Below are positions 24,301 to 38,402 of a stretch of 64,000 bases of DNA, piece by piece (positions within the stretch are counted from its first letter, which is position 1; each line of letters opens with the position of its first letter). The stretch is taken from positions 12,179,560 to 12,243,559 of the forward strand of contig HG738140.1 of NCBI GenBank assembly GCA_000499405.2, in the 5' to 3' direction. Both the position numbers and the translations under genes were made by a program. The DNA comes from Onchocerca volvulus (taxonomy: Eukaryota; Nematoda; Chromadorea; Rhabditida; Onchocercidae). The notes beneath the pieces are model-generated. The model was not told the DNA's origin. It saw only the letters and a list, made by a program, of their open reading frames with translations, and made no database searches.

Positions 24301-27300
24301 ACACAAAAATGAATCGATTAGTCAAAAAATACTTAGAAAATTAAATGATGAAGTTATTTTCGGTCATGTAATTTTATGTTCTGCAAAAAAAGCTTTCAAA
24401 AGGAGAATAATATTAACAGAACATATTGAAGTGATAGTTTCATGACAAGTACCAGAACAAGGTCATTAGACTGTTTGGATTTTAGATCTAGTTTAGACTG
24501 TAGATTGTGTACTTCTCATCTGAAGAATACCACTACAGTTTCATAAAAAAAATCTGTAATGTTTATATTCTTAAAACGATTGAAAAGTTAAAATTGAACT
24601 ATTTTAATGAAAACAATTGCAGCAATCATAGGGATATAATTGTACAAATAAATGAACCAACAGATTCATACTTACTATGCAAAAACAAATACTACGTAAG
24701 CTTAATAAACAAACCTCCTGTAATTCTTTGGCTCGTTCATTGCATAGCATTCGTTCGCAAAGCGCAGGTGAAAGGTTAGCTTGCAGTCCGTAATACCCAA
24801 AATTATTACCATAATTCAATTCTGCATTCATTGTATCCGCATCAGTACCGTTTGATACTGGTAGCTCCATATATGGAGTGAACATTGGGATCTCTTGCGG
24901 AAACTGTAATAATAACGATTACCAATATAATCTTATTCAAAATTAAACGATTAAAATCCTAAAACGATTAGAAATGATGATTAGAATCATGAACAAATTG
25001 GCAGTAATAAAAATAAAATAAAAATAAAATAAAATAAAAAGAAAAAAAAAAGCTTTATTTCATAATATTTAGTATTTTGGATTCAGGATCGGAGTGCTGA
25101 GTCTGCTGCTATTCACATCCTAAACCAAAACTTCGGTTCGAGACATCCAAAGAGCAGTGAAAACAGAGTATTTTTTAATTGTAATAATTATAATTAACAT
25201 ACAATTAGAAATTAATTAGAATAGCCATCGAAAATAGGTTTAAATACCATGAGCTAAAAGAAAATAAAACTAGCAATTGTAGGTCATACCAATCCCTATG
25301 TGATGATGCACTTTCATACAGCAAGCATAATCGTGAAAAATTCACTTTTATGCTCTCTCTTCTTTTACACTCCGGCATTCTATATCCCTCCATTTTAATT
25401 GCATCATTACGTCCAATAATTTTATTCATTTTCTTCCCAACAATGTTTTTATTAGTACTGACTGCATACCAATATATTATATCCCATCAAATCTATCATT
25501 TGTACTGCACTATTTCCAAATTTTTTGATGCAAATCAGTTCCCTTTATTTCTATAAAATTATCTTTAAAATATAATTGTTTATCCCCGCAACACGAAAAA
25601 TTTCCGACTGATATAATGTGCTTCCTCTTAAACAAAGGTATCACAAAATATGGTACGAAGATAGAGCCGGTTTCCATGAATCTTTAATTTGTCTCTCATA
25701 AAAAGGGATATAATCCTTCGAAATGACAAAGAAATTCATTAATTGAGAAAATAATATCAAAATTTCCTAATCTAAGGCAATTATCTTATAATTTTCGAAA
25801 GACAATCCTCATTTCTCATTAATGTAAATGGAAATTAGTGAAGTTAGATTAACAACTTGTGTTAATAATATATCAGAATTGATATTTACGAAACAGGAGA
25901 ATTTTTCGAGTGTATTAAATGCAGAATTTCGTTCAAACCTATTTATTCATAAAAATCGCAACCAAAATAGAAAATTAAAATAACAGTTCTTTCCCTCCCA
26001 AATTAACATTTTTGAGAATATTATGACAAATTGGAAATAAAATCGTTTCAAACAATTTTCTTTTGTTAACTTATCTAGAATCCAAAAAACTGTTTGTGTT
26101 TAGTTTTATGAGGAAAAAGTACAAAATTTAAATCCTGCCTTTGATCTTATTGTTGATGAAACCTTGAATTGAATAATCAGGCAATGATTAGATCGGATCG
26201 GACGAGATATCTAACTGGACGGACAAGTAAGGAGCTGTTGAACGAAAACCAGTTGGTACCTGTTTACCTCTTGTTTTTGCACACTAAAACAGAACAAAGA
26301 AGATAGGGGAGAGGATGCGTAACGGTTTTCTGTTTTGAAGATATAAAATGGACAGCGGAGAGTCGTGGCAGCACAGGATGGAGAAAATGGATAAATCTGA
26401 AATACTTATGAAATGAGCTCCCATCGAATGAAATGACTGGCTGGCATAATTGCGCAGTGCAAAGGAAATGGCATGGTATTGATTCACACTTCTCTGGCAT
26501 CAGTTACTTTGTCCCATTCAACAATCTCTGTACATCCATCAATTCCTCTCTACTTCTTACTACCAAAATCGCTCGGTCACAAATTTCAATAAAATCACAT
26601 CAGTGACTCCACTGAACTATCCATCTATCTTCATTCTCTCGTGCATAACAACCGTCAAACAACTGCGCAAAAACTCCGAAAAAATAAGATAAATCACTCG
26701 TCTATCACAACACATTCTCCCTTCCTTTCTCAGTTCTGTCATTCTAATCATAGTGGTCCATCACATCACTCTCATGACACCATATCGATCCAAGCCAAGT
26801 TTTAAAAGAATATGTGCCCAACGTCACACAATAGCAAACCAAAAACCATGCGAACAAACTCGCAAACCATTCAACAAACTTAGTTCAACAAAATGAAATT
26901 TAGCCTGGTTGATTTGTGAGTTTATTTTCATATCTTTTTATAGTTTTTCTGTAGTTTTATGTATGCATAGAATTCACGAACAGAACCATTCCGAACCATC
27001 TGTCGATAATGTACGACGACTCTACACTTACCGAATGCGACCATATGTACAACACAGTTCTCTTCAGAATTATGCTCTATATGTGGTCGTATTTGGTGCT
27101 ATTCGGATGTTGCTCGGATCTAACCTTCCCGAATTCTATTTCGTAATTACATAGCACCTCACAGGATTACGATATTTAATTCTAATTTCCGATAATTCGT
27201 TTTTTACAAAATAGCTTAACTATCATAAGATTACTTATTTTAAGATATATTTTTATATCACAGCACTGAAAAACTCTCTCAACTTTTCAAGTGAAATTAT

Positions 27301-29268
27301 TCCAATTTCAGGAACCATATTTGCATCAAAATTAATCTCAATATGTGAATATTTCGTCGCTCGTTAAGTAAGCATAAAAGTAATGATGTAAATAACAAAA
27401 AATACTTCATAATAATCATTACAAAGAAATCGAAAGAGGAGGAAAAGTTCAATTATAAAAACGAAGGATACGATATTAGAAATTAGAAAAATGGTCTTCG
27501 AACCATGGAACAGCTTGTTCGGAATATTAAAAATCAATTAAAAAGAACTTATCAATTTTTATGCTAAAATGAAAAAGAAATTTTAGTCATTAAATTCTAA
27601 AGTTACAAGCAAATTTTACTTGAAAAGAAACAAACCTGATAATCATAAGCATTAGCTGGACAATATCCATCGTACATTGGAGCATTTACGTAAGATGGCA
27701 TCTCATGCAGATGATACTGAAAAAAGTCCTCTAAAAAAATTGATAAAACTGATTTGAATCAAAGGATGGAAATTAAAATTCGAAACTCATTTTTGTCATC
27801 GTTAAAATTGCAAAACATGCTTTTTTTTTTCTTTTTTGAGGACAAATTAAAATAGTTTCAATTGCATATCAAAGTATCGCTCTAGAATCGCTCATGTGAT
27901 GTGTATATAATTGAAATCACATGTGCAACGCATAGTTAACAATTTCGATCATGAACACTGATTACTGTGATTATAAGCTAAAGTCATGGATTTTTCAGAA
28001 AAACTGCAGTTAGCATGACATAAATAAAATCCTAAATGATACTGATTTTGATGAGATGGACATAGAGAAATTTAATTTAAACTATCTGATATTATTTAAT
28101 TCTGAAGGCAATTTCGCACAGACATCGAAACATTTACATCTGTCGAAGCTTAATGCAGGTAACATACCGAATACACAGGATGAAAAGGTGGCGCATTCGG
28201 ATTAAGCTGAAAAACACCGTTATGATTTATCGGTGGCTGTTGATACGGAATTTGTGAATTCGATGATCCATAAACATCTGAAACATTAACAAAAAAAGGC
28301 TATTTTTGATATAACTAAGAAAACAACAACTAATTTTTCATAAAAGAACAGATTTAACTTCGGGCTCTATTTTTATATTTCACATTTTTTACCAAAATGC
28401 ATTAAATACATTCCAGTTTCAGTTTCTTTTTCTTTTTTTCTCAAGAATTGAAGAGTTTGAGAAATTTCTGCAACAAATTCACAATCATATGAAATGAAAC
28501 AGTCCACAACTAAGCTTATAAACATATGTTCTAGAAGTTTTAAACAGGCTGAAAAAACAGAGACAGATGAAGGATATTATAATCTGTTGGCAATAATTTT
28601 GAAATAATCAAAGAGCTATCAAGTGGAACTGATATTCAAGCAAACGATATCTGATAAATGGATTTAGAATCCCATAACATCAAGTTTTTTACACTTCAAC
28701 TTGAAGTAATTATTCTGTAACTAGTAAGCGCATTTTCGAATATTTTCTGCAATTCACACATTGTGAATAACATGATCTAATTGTTGTTTCAAAGTCGATC
28801 TATTAACACAGATTGGTTTGATCAATTTTAGGCTCGGTTGTGCAATACTGAATTCGTTCCCTCCTCTATCAATTCTTTATTTATGTTATTAATACCACTG
28901 TGTATTATTAATGTATCATGTATGAAATCCACGGTTTTGATGCAAAAATTTAACTAGTTCTAACCCTGAGATGTTCCCAGTAAGCAATAATTGCATCATT
29001 TTCTGAAATATAAGACATAACCAAAATTATTATTTCACAGTATCACTTGAATTTCTCTCTCACATAAATATATTTAGAATTCTGAAATAGAATAATATTG
29101 TTAATAGAACATACCAGAAGGGACTGAATTCATCGCAGGGACGTATGGTACATGCGTATTTTGTTGTTGAGGTATTTGATTCGATGATGGAATATTATGT
29201 TTATGTGATGAAAGAGTTGTGTTGGTGGTTGCTATTCGATTGTACGATGAATGAGGATAATCGCTCAT
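21337..29268 (-). CDS. PAIP1: Polyadenylate-binding protein-interacting protein 1 (PAIP1)-like, MIF4G domain
   Basis: Eleven exons in phase: 29268-29115, 28277-28168, 27716-27636, 24903-24715, 24222-24085, 23618-23415, 22985-22869, 22720-22620, 22151-22055, 21841-21643, 21470-21337; 507 aa against 479 in human. Residues near 82 carry LNPNAPPFHPVY, a canonical PAM2 motif that binds the MLLE domain of poly(A)-binding protein. A helical MIF4G-like region follows (CNERAKELQ, FLCSDLHTFQDD, LLLFFAEIYEKLE, VLKLTGRYLD), then GPDGQPLTEEERAFLEE and an acidic stretch as in the PAIP1 C-terminus. The N-terminus is Gln/Asn/Pro-rich. The family bridges PABP and eIF4A/eIF3 in the cytoplasm to stimulate translation. 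The 2.7-kb intron 3 is the largest. The gene is divergent from histidyl-tRNA synthetase. Confidence 0.88.
22317..22420. other. Pair of short perfect hairpins inside a PAIP1 intron
   Basis: CGGCA-TAC-TGCCG is enclosed by an AAGGC/GCCTT outer stem (about 22319-22360). About 45 bases on, CAAGCAA-TGT-TTGCTTG forms a 7-bp stem. The local GC content is above the surrounding intron. The two-hairpin layout could be an intronic small RNA, but no snoRNA box set was clear. Confidence 0.3.
24904..27635. other. Long PAIP1 intron 3
   Basis: Holds an AAAAT-type low-complexity tract near 25010-25040, C/A-rich low-GC DNA at 26500-26890 and a plus-strand open frame to 27154 (reported as a finding). No nested gene is established. 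Confidence 0.5.
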
Positions 29269-30944
29269 TTTATTTATAATTCCTGACAGGACGAAACAAT
29301 GATTTAAAAAGACTTAATTTCTTGCCTGGAAATGGTAGAAAAAAATGAATGGTAAAGAGCAAATATTATAAGCAACGAAGAATAAAAAGAAGATAGAAGG
29401 GAATAATTGAACTATTATCATTAAAAGTGAGAATTTTTATGACGCTATGCTAATTATTCTACCACCAAATGGAGCAAGTCGTGAACGAATATGCTCCAAT
29501 AACGGATGTTTTGAAAAATTAGAACTTAAGAAATATAGTGAAATTGATTCAAAAACGGAAGAAACCTACCTAATCAACCCGAAGCAAACAAATCCAAAGA
29601 TCCAACCCACATGTGAGAGTCACAGAATATCACGCAGCCAGCACATATGACAATGCTATTTCCCAGTTATGATGTAAAAGAATTAACTCTTGGGCATCTA
29701 AGATTAGGTTAAAGCAACATTAGGAAAAGTGTTAAATAAACATGTTCACCCGGATAAATACTACTCTGCAAAACATAGAAGAAAGAGAAAAAAACAAAAA
29801 GAATGAGATTTAAAAAAAAGTAGCAGAGAAAACAAGCGACGTGCGGTAATTTACGATCGATTCCCTCCAATATCGATTGACATTTTAGGTAATAACTACA
29901 GTTTCCTACAGATGAAAATCGCGACGACAATATCTTTAGATAATGGAAATTTCCTTAGTTTAACTAGAATAAATAATGTTTGGAAAATTTCCTAAAATAA
30001 CTGCTGAAAACTTAATTTCTCAGATAAAATACCAGTTTTTCCAGAAGTAACTGCTAAAACTTCAACTTTCCAATTAAACTGATAATTTTTCCGGGAAATT
30101 TTCTCCGAAAAAAAAAATCAACTTTAATAAAAGTTTAAATACATGAATACAAATGCGAGGAATTTTCTTATTTGAAAAAACCTTAGAGAGTATGAATCAA
30201 AGAAGAACAAATCAGTAATTGCTATGCAACAAAACAGGAAGAAAATAAAATAATTATAATGCTTCCAACCTATCACAAACTAATATTAGGAATTTTTGAA
30301 AAAGATTTTCAACGAATTTTCCGAATTTATAAATGCTTGGGAGGAGTTTTTAGATAAACAAAAAAAGAGACGGAAGAAGGAAGAGGAGATGTTACTGGTC
30401 TTCGAGCCACTGCTGACCTCTACTGACCATTTGGGGTCAAAAGAACAAGAGATGTCTACTTCTGAACTGCTGACTACTAAATATCCGCATTACTTGTTTT
30501 CCTGGAGAGTGGTATTTGAAGGCTCGGACAAATTAGAATTATTGATGTAGCATACTTATCTGTTGATTCTATGCTGCGAAATGTCTATCGTAAGTCCTTG
30601 TGGACGTGGGTTTTGCATTTTATTGTCTTTCTATTACGTTGTGAGGTCTGTTTAGATTAGTGTTCACGTGGAATTAGTCGTATGGGACGTATACTGTTCA
30701 CGTAAAACCACTAGTACGGGACATATAAATTAGCCAAAATCGAAATTTTAAGCAAAGGAACTTGAAAAGTAAATAAGTTCAAATTATAGATGTGCAGATT
30801 GATTGCTGCATATGCGAATTAAAATAATATCAATGATAAATGGAACGCTTTTGTGAGAACATATTGGAAATGTAAAATGCTGAAAAATATGATTAACTTG
30901 AGACTATTCTTGCATTGAAATTTATTTTCAGCAACGTCTCGAAA
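29269..30944. promoter_or_regulatory. Bidirectional intergenic region between PAIP1 and HARS genes
   Basis: The start codons of two divergent housekeeping genes lie 1.7 kb apart, so promoters for both are expected here. An acceptor at 30930-30931 precedes the HARS start. An open frame at 30296-30550 (+) has fairly balanced composition but no splice partner. A degenerate two-copy repeat lies at 30661-30727. No TATA-like element can be assigned with confidence in such AT-rich DNA. Confidence 0.4.
30661..30727. repeat. Imperfect 33-bp tandem duplication
   Basis: Both copies begin TGTTCACGT and continue through TAGT(C/A)-GTA-(T/C)GGGAC-(G/A)TATA at 30661 and 30694. Several substitutions separate them. 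Confidence 0.65.
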
Positions 30945-33900
30945 ATGGAAAACATTGGTGCGGGTGAAGAATCTGCGCGGATTCTACGTGATGAGATCAA
31001 AGCTCTAGCCAGTGAAATACAAGCTCTGAAAAGTGTGGAGGGGAATGAAGACCTGGTATTTAGTATATTTTTATAATGAACGATGATATCTGCATCCTGT
31101 GTTACAGTTAGGAATATATTTATGATGATGGGAATGTTTCGTGGGGAATTTCATTCTAGAAAGTGTAGTAATGTTGGTGAGAAATGAAAACGTTAATTTT
31201 AAAATCTTGAGATTTTGAAGTATGACGGATGTATTTGAAGAATAATTTCTCAAAATATAGAGTTCTTAGTATTACTACGAAGGATTATTCACTCTTTTAA
31301 TTAGATAAATTTTTCACTTTTTTTTTTTCAATAACGGCATTTAATTAAAGATTGTGGGAATTTTTTGATTTTTTGAAGTTCAGTGCTAATTTCGATTGTA
31401 ATTTTAATACTATAAACTCCATGATTTCTTTGATTCTGGAAATGATCCTATAACTTTATGGTATATTAGTCTATTCATTATTAGAAATCACATGGTTAAG
31501 TTTTTCAGATATCATAAAGAGAAAGGAAAAAGTTTCAAAGCAGTTCTATAATTCTAAAAGATGAAAAGCATCATTTGTGCCTTGTGTTTATGCTTTTGAA
31601 CGAAAATTATTTCGTGAAATTCAAATGTTGTAATGTCTATGTACTTTGGAAATAAATTTACGCGTCTATGAATTTGTTGCCGAAATGATGTTCAGTGACA
31701 GGTTATTGATGTTTATTCATAACTGGTTGTCGTGTTGATTTCGTGAAATTCATTAAACTATATTTAAATTGAACTATTAATTACTTCTTTCGGTAAGAAA
31801 ATTAGCATCACGAAGAATTCATGGATTTTCTGGATCTTTTGACTTGTGGAAAATTTGGTACAGGAACATAGTAATTGTCAAGTAGTACACTTCGGTACTG
31901 ATGTTACCTATTGCTGTACGTCGGCAACGAGCTTGTTCAAATTTTATCAAATTTTTTACTTTTCGAAGAAACGGAATCATTTTTGAGGTAATGGAAATGA
32001 ATATCAGTTCGGCAACAATTCATGGTTTTTTCAAACTTTTAATTCCATCAAGTTCTGAGATTTCTTTTCTTAATAATATTGGTAAACGCTGCTAATCGAA
32101 ATTCTAAATTACTCAAAATTGTCAGACGATTCGCGTGACTGTTCAACCATAGATCGCTTCTGAGAGTTGTTTTGAAAAGTTTTCCTATCCTGCATAAAAT
32201 ATATATTTTCATACAATAAGATTTTTCATTATTTTTTTAGACCATGAAAATTTTCAAAACTTTTTCCCAAGATAGGAATCTAAATTTTAAAATTTTATAG
32301 ATCTGTTTCAATTCTTTAATTTCCAGCTTTTTTAATCTTCAGTTATGAAAAAAAATTTGTCTAATTAATGAAATTGTTTTTCTACAAAATTCTTTACAGA
32401 CTGAAAGAAACGTAACCTGCATGATGGAACAGAAACCTTTGGCAAGCCATGAATCTCAAAAGAAGTTTGAAATTCGATGTCCAAGAGGTATGTCTCTAAA
32501 TTTTTTTTTTGCTGCATTAAAATTTACCTCAAGTTGGTTTTAATTTCCTGTTTGCTTATTTTAAAAATTTTTTCCAGGTACGCGTGATTATGGACCTCAA
32601 GATATGGCATTACGAAAACAAGTGTTAGACGTAGTTACAGAATGTTTTAAACGTCATGGTGGCGTTACCATTGATACACCTGTGTTCGAATTACGCAATA
32701 TTTTGATGGGAAAGTATGGTGAAGAAGGTGGAAAATTGATTTATGATTTGTCTGATCAAGGAGGTGAACTTCTCAGTTTACGTTACGACCTCACGGTATT
32801 TATTATTGAGAGATTGTTATTTTTATTAATGATATAGTTATCGTTTTCGGCTGAATGATATGTTCTGAGCTCATTACTCTACATTTCATAATTTTTATGT
32901 TTTAGAATATAGAAAACCTGTGTAAATTTCGAAATTAATTAAAAAATTGGAGGAAAAATAATTTTCTAGTTAGAAGTCCTTAAGAAAGTTTCAGTTCAAG
33001 AATTTATTCTAAAACAATTCGAATATCATTCGTTTTAAATCCCAGTTTCCATTCGTCATTTTTTAAAATAATAATAGCATTCTTTTATAGTCAAAGAAAC
33101 TTGTCATATAATTTTAAATTGACATCGAATCTTTAAACTTAAGATATTCAAATTACTATATTTCAGGTACCCTTCGCTCGTTATCTTGCTATGAATAAAA
33201 CCGTTATGTATTTAAAACGATATCATATTGGAAAAGTTTATCGGAGAGACAATCCTTCTAGAGGGCGTTTCCGAGAATTTTATCAATGCGTTAATATTTT
33301 TATCTTTTTTATTTTCATTTTCTAATGAATTTAAAATATTGTAAGACAAATTTCGAGAATTAACAGGATTAGGGAACGAAGATCCTACTAATCTTGGCTG
33401 GAAATATAAGATTTTAATAAAATAGAGAGGATTGGGAATGGTGGCAAGTTTGTCTTGGATGCTTTGGTGAATTATTTCATGAAATAACGCATGAATTACA
33501 AAACTATAAGATGAAAGTATTGAAGGAAGACTTTATGCTGCATGATTTTGCCTTTTAGCTATTGTTATCTATCTGTTCTAAGAATAACTGTTATAATTTT
33601 TTTTTTCAGGATTTTGATATTGCTGGTTCTTATGACCTAATGATTCCGGAAGCTGAATTATTAAGAATTATTAGTGAAATATTAAATGCGTTGGATATTG
33701 GTACATTTGAAATCAAAGTAAGTAAATTGAAATTTTGATTATCATTGCTATTAATTATTATATTGTTACTCCCTAAAACTTACTATTTGTGGTTATCAAG
33801 TTTCATTTTAATTTCATTGTGCTATATTTTAAGTTCTAGAATATTAGTTTCTTTTTTTTCTTTTTTTTTTTTTTTTGTGTGGGGCAATATTATGTCGTTT

Positions 33901-35992
33901 AATTACCAGTAGAATAGTGTAAGTTATATAATAATTTCAACTTCAGTTTGTGCTATTACATTTTCAGAAATTTTTTTTAGGTAAACCATAGGTTATTACT
34001 TGATGGCATGTTTACTGTTTGTGGTATACCAAAAAAATACTTTAAAACGGTATGTTCTTCGATCGATAAGTTAGATAAGCTCCCATGGGAAAATATCCGG
34101 AATGAATTATGTACTGATAAGCATATTCATTCTGATGTTGTCAATAAACTGGAGACTTTCGTACGTTTACGAGGTTCGTTGTTGTATTTTTCAAAATTTG
34201 CACTAATAATTGCCTTTATTAAACATAAAGAAGAAGGAAATTTGACGGGAGATAAATATTTATGAACGAAATTTGCTATTAAATAAACGATGGCAACAGA
34301 AAGGATTTTCGTTTTTATGCAATATAAATACCGGTAACATTACAAAATTTGAGGCTTCACATTTTATTTTCGAAGAATATATTAAAAAGAATAGGGTGCA
34401 GTATGCTGCTTTGTTGTATCTTTCTGCTTACTGATCATTTTTTTGTATAAATATTGCTGTCAATTACTAATTTTTTACCATTATTCATCCGTCTTTTAAC
34501 TGTGTTTACATTATTAGTTTTGGGATACGATATTTAATTCTTCTGTATTTTCTCATTTAGGATAATGCAATTAGAATTCAGTTTTTTACAGAACATGACA
34601 ATAGCTTAACAAATTTCGATTTATTGAACTGGTTTGAGAAAGATGAAACGACATCGAAAAATAATGATATACAAAAAGCGGTATCTGAAATGAAACAACT
34701 TTTGGAATATTGTGAGCTTTTTGGTATTCTTTCGACTGTTACTATTGAGCCGTCATTGGCACGAGGTCTTGATTATTATACGGGAGCAATTTTTGAAGTT
34801 ACTTTAAAAGGTTAGTTGTTTTTTTCCTTGATTTAAAATCTTATTTCTTAATAGAGTACTAATTAATTGATGAATAAATTAGATCTACGTATTAATATTA
34901 TGCATGTAACTCAGCTAGTTTAGATTCAGCATTTTTCATCACAGAACTTCAATTGAAGATTGACTACTAATAAAAATTTGGCATAGAAGTAAATGCATAT
35001 AGTGGAACTACAAAGTGAATTTTAGATACTTTCGAGAAAACACCAATGGAAAATGGTAATGCCGATGAAGAAATCCAAGCTGTGAATATAGGATCAGTTG
35101 CTGGTGGTGGTCGTTACGATAATTTGGTATCAATGTTTTTACCGAAGCAGAAAGTGCCTTGCGTGGGAATATCGATCGGGATTGAAAGACTTTTTACAAT
35201 TATGAAAGAAAAATCAAAGGTAATTAGTCCTAAAAGTTTTAGGAATTTTAGGAATTCAAGTCTGAATTTCAATTCATCTTTAAAAAATTTTTCTTATTAC
35301 AGTGTTTCTGTCATTTAGATGGAGCATATGCGATCAAAAGATACAGAAATTCTTGTAGTTTCTGCACAAAAGAAATTGGTAAAGGAAAGGATGAAAATTT
35401 GTCGGTTGCTTTGGGATAATAATATCAAGGTTTGACTCTGAATAAATTTGATTGCCATCATTTTTCATTAGCTTCATCTTATGTGTTTCATGGCTTAAGA
35501 TGTTCATGCAATCTAGAAACTACATATTTCTTTTTAAAAACTCAATTCTTTTCTTTAGTCATTTTTTTTTTATTTGTTGTTTTGGATTTCAGGCTGAAAT
35601 GGCTTTAAAGGCAAATCCGAAGATGTTAGATCAAATGCAGTATTGTGAAGAGCATAAGATACCGCTAGCAGTAATTGTTGGTGAACGCGAGTTAGAAGAA
35701 GGCATCTTGAAATTGAGGGATGTGCCTTCTCGTACCGAACAGGTATCATTTTGATTCCAAGTTTTCTAAAAATCAAATTTTGATTTTAGTTTAAAATTAA
35801 GTCCTGCTTATGTAATAAACAAATTTTGCTCCTTCATATACTAAGTTAATAATTAAAATATTATTCATGAAAACAATGATTTAAACGATATTTTGCTGTT
35901 GTTGAATGTTTCGGATCAAAATCGTAGCATTACAGGACATACCTCGTGACAGTTTGGTGGAAGAGTTGAAGAGAAGATTGAAACATCTCTAG
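30945..35992 (+). CDS. hars-1: Histidyl-tRNA synthetase
   Basis: Eleven exons: 30945-31055, 32400-32487, 32578-32795, 33167-33289, 33610-33717, 33981-34173, 34592-34810, 35026-35219, 35319-35429, 35593-35742, 35936-35992; 523 aa, close to the human cytosolic enzyme. It charges tRNA-His. The catalytic core shows motif 1 ([17 protein letters not shown]), motif 2 ([19 protein letters not shown]), the HisRS signature [20 protein letters not shown] and motif 3 ([10 protein letters not shown]), then an anticodon-binding domain ([26 protein letters not shown]). The first exon is a charged helix in the position of the metazoan WHEP domain. No mitochondrial presequence is evident from this ATG; an upstream start was not found. 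The ATG follows TTTTCAG by 13 bases, consistent with trans-splicing. AATAAA is at 36126. Confidence 0.97.
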
Positions 35993-38402
35993 TAATTAAG
36001 ATTTGATTAATTGTTGATTTATCTTTGCCATGTCTGAAGAATTTTTCATTTATCGGTTTCGATTTTGGAAAATTTATCTGCACCAGAAATGCTCAAAGTT
36101 AGCGAAATTTTGTTAGTGAATTATAAATAAAAATATTCATTACTTGAGTTTAAATTTCCGAATAATCATGTTTTTAGTTTTTGATTAAACGGAATAATTC
36201 TGTATTTTATTGATCATACTTTGACATCTTTTCCCATTGTTCTTTTCTTGTTGTTGCTTACTGGAATGATGAAATAAAAATGATATTTCCTTATATTAGT
36301 GAAATGAGTCGCTGAAAGAGTAAAAAGAAAGAATGACACATATTTCAGGATGAAAAAAAAAAAAATAAGTAATTGGCAAGAACGAAATAGAAAGCAAGAA
36401 TGGTATTCTACTGAATAATTTCCTACATGTACAATTTTAACACATCTGAGTAACTTGGATAGTTCATCATATAGCTAGGAGGCATAACATTTGTAGCACA
36501 TTTCGAAATCTTCAACATTTCTGCCAATAGTCCGAGATTTCATGAATTGTCACAGCTTATGTTAACATTACTTTCAAATATTTTCAGTAATTTGATAGTT
36601 GTCAACATTGAATATCGAAAAACAAGAAACCAGACAAATACCGCTTTTTTTTTTTTTTTTTCTGCACATTACATCATTCTTATGATAAAATAACAGCTGG
36701 GTACTCGAAAAAGTGGTTTTGTAAGTAGTAGAAAGGAACGGTAGAGTGGATATTATGTGACAGAACTGGTTTGATAAGCCGATAGTACTATTGTATACTA
36801 TTACATATAAAACATCCTAAAATTTCGTACCTTTATCAGTAAATACTGTAGCTGAAACACAACTATTATTGTCTTAGTAGTAGTTAGCTGGAATTCCTAT
36901 CTTATCAGATTCAAATTTTACTTTTGATTTGAAATTGATCAGAAATCACATTTCACGATATTATTGATTTGGTGAGCGCACTTCAAATTTTCAATAAACT
37001 TAATTCAAAAATAATTAAAAAATTATAATTCTAAATATGCTAATTTCAGTAAAACAGCTTTTTATGATCATTAATACGAATTATAATACTCATATTGATT
37101 ATGACTATTGCTGGTAATTATGATAATTGCGTCGCTAGATATTGTACTGCTATTGACAGACAATTTGTAATCTTTACCATCTGTTTAATCGTGAATCATA
37201 TCAATTTTTTTTGGCCAAGTTTTCTTTATATAATATAATAATTCGGATAATATATCCCGGCTCCTTTGCATAATTTTCGTTTTTACCGCAACAAAATTTT
37301 GGATATTTGCATAACTCATCGAATATCCGTTGATTTTTTTCAATTTTCTGCCATCAACATATAAAATCTTCTATATTTCAATCTCAATTATAGTAGAATC
37401 TGCTACTACTATTGCTATTAAAAATTAAGAAAGTAATTGAAAGTACTAATATAAGATCAATTCATGTATTCAAAAAACCTATATGAGAGAAATTATTCAC
37501 TAAACTCATATGCTTCATTTTATCTTCAGAATTCAAATAGTAAAATCTTTTTAAATTTTCAATCCGTGAGCGTTCAAATGAAAAAATGTGTTCGAATGAA
37601 AAAAACATGATCATTTTATCATGTGAAGATTTCACTCTTATCAACAGGAAATAAAAAATTATTTATTAAGAGTGAAGTAATTTTGTGTTTAGCACTTTTA
37701 TCCAGAAATAATATTTTACTACTAATGCAGCAAATAATATTTTCGGAAGAATATTTGACCAATTCAGAAATAGCACATGGAATTAATATTTTGTTGGAAT
37801 TAATATTTTGATCGTCTAATCAGAAAGTTATTTCAACAGAAATTGTTATTGTAGATATTTTATTGCAGAAAATAATTTCCATCAAAGAAAAACAAATAAT
37901 GGAAATATTATTAATACAAAGGAACTTTTTCTATAACAATTTTTTATATTTATAAAACTGAATGATTGAAAAAAAAAAGACCAAAAAATGTGTGAAATAA
38001 AAATATTCTTGAAAATTATTCATCAACCTGTAGTTAAAAGTATGCATATATAGGGCGGAAAAATTGCGTCGAATTCTCATCACAACATTTTTTTCCTCTT
38101 TTTTTTCCTATTTCTTTTATCCAAAATTGCTGTTGTACAATAATATATTTACATTTGATGGATTCCAAAGAGATTTTTCTGCTAGTTGCAGGAAGAAAGA
38201 AATCTTCGTTTTCCAATAATAAATATATTTTCGATCGAATAATAAAAATACAAAATCTACGCTTCAGCTCGTGCTTCAGTATATAAAAATTTCTTATCAT
38301 ATATGAAATTATCATTCATATGCATGGATAAAAGCATTTACATAAAACTTTCCGGAATTTATCTTTCCAGAGTGTTGCATTTTCGAAGGCCAAACAGTTA
38401 TC
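35993..38402. other. Intergenic spacer
   Basis: Holds the HARS 3' flank with AATAAA at about 36126, poly-T near 36643-36661, and repeated TATTTTG-rich AT sequence. No exon-like frame is supported. The trans-splice-type acceptor of the next gene is at 38370. Confidence 0.5.

Noticed and set aside
25110..25160. tRNA-like GGTTCGAG stretch
   Set aside because: No matching T-stem, acceptor stem or D-arm could be built.
30296..30550. 84-codon plus-strand frame upstream of HARS
   Set aside because: Composition is acceptable but there is no splice partner, conserved motif or link to the HARS frame.
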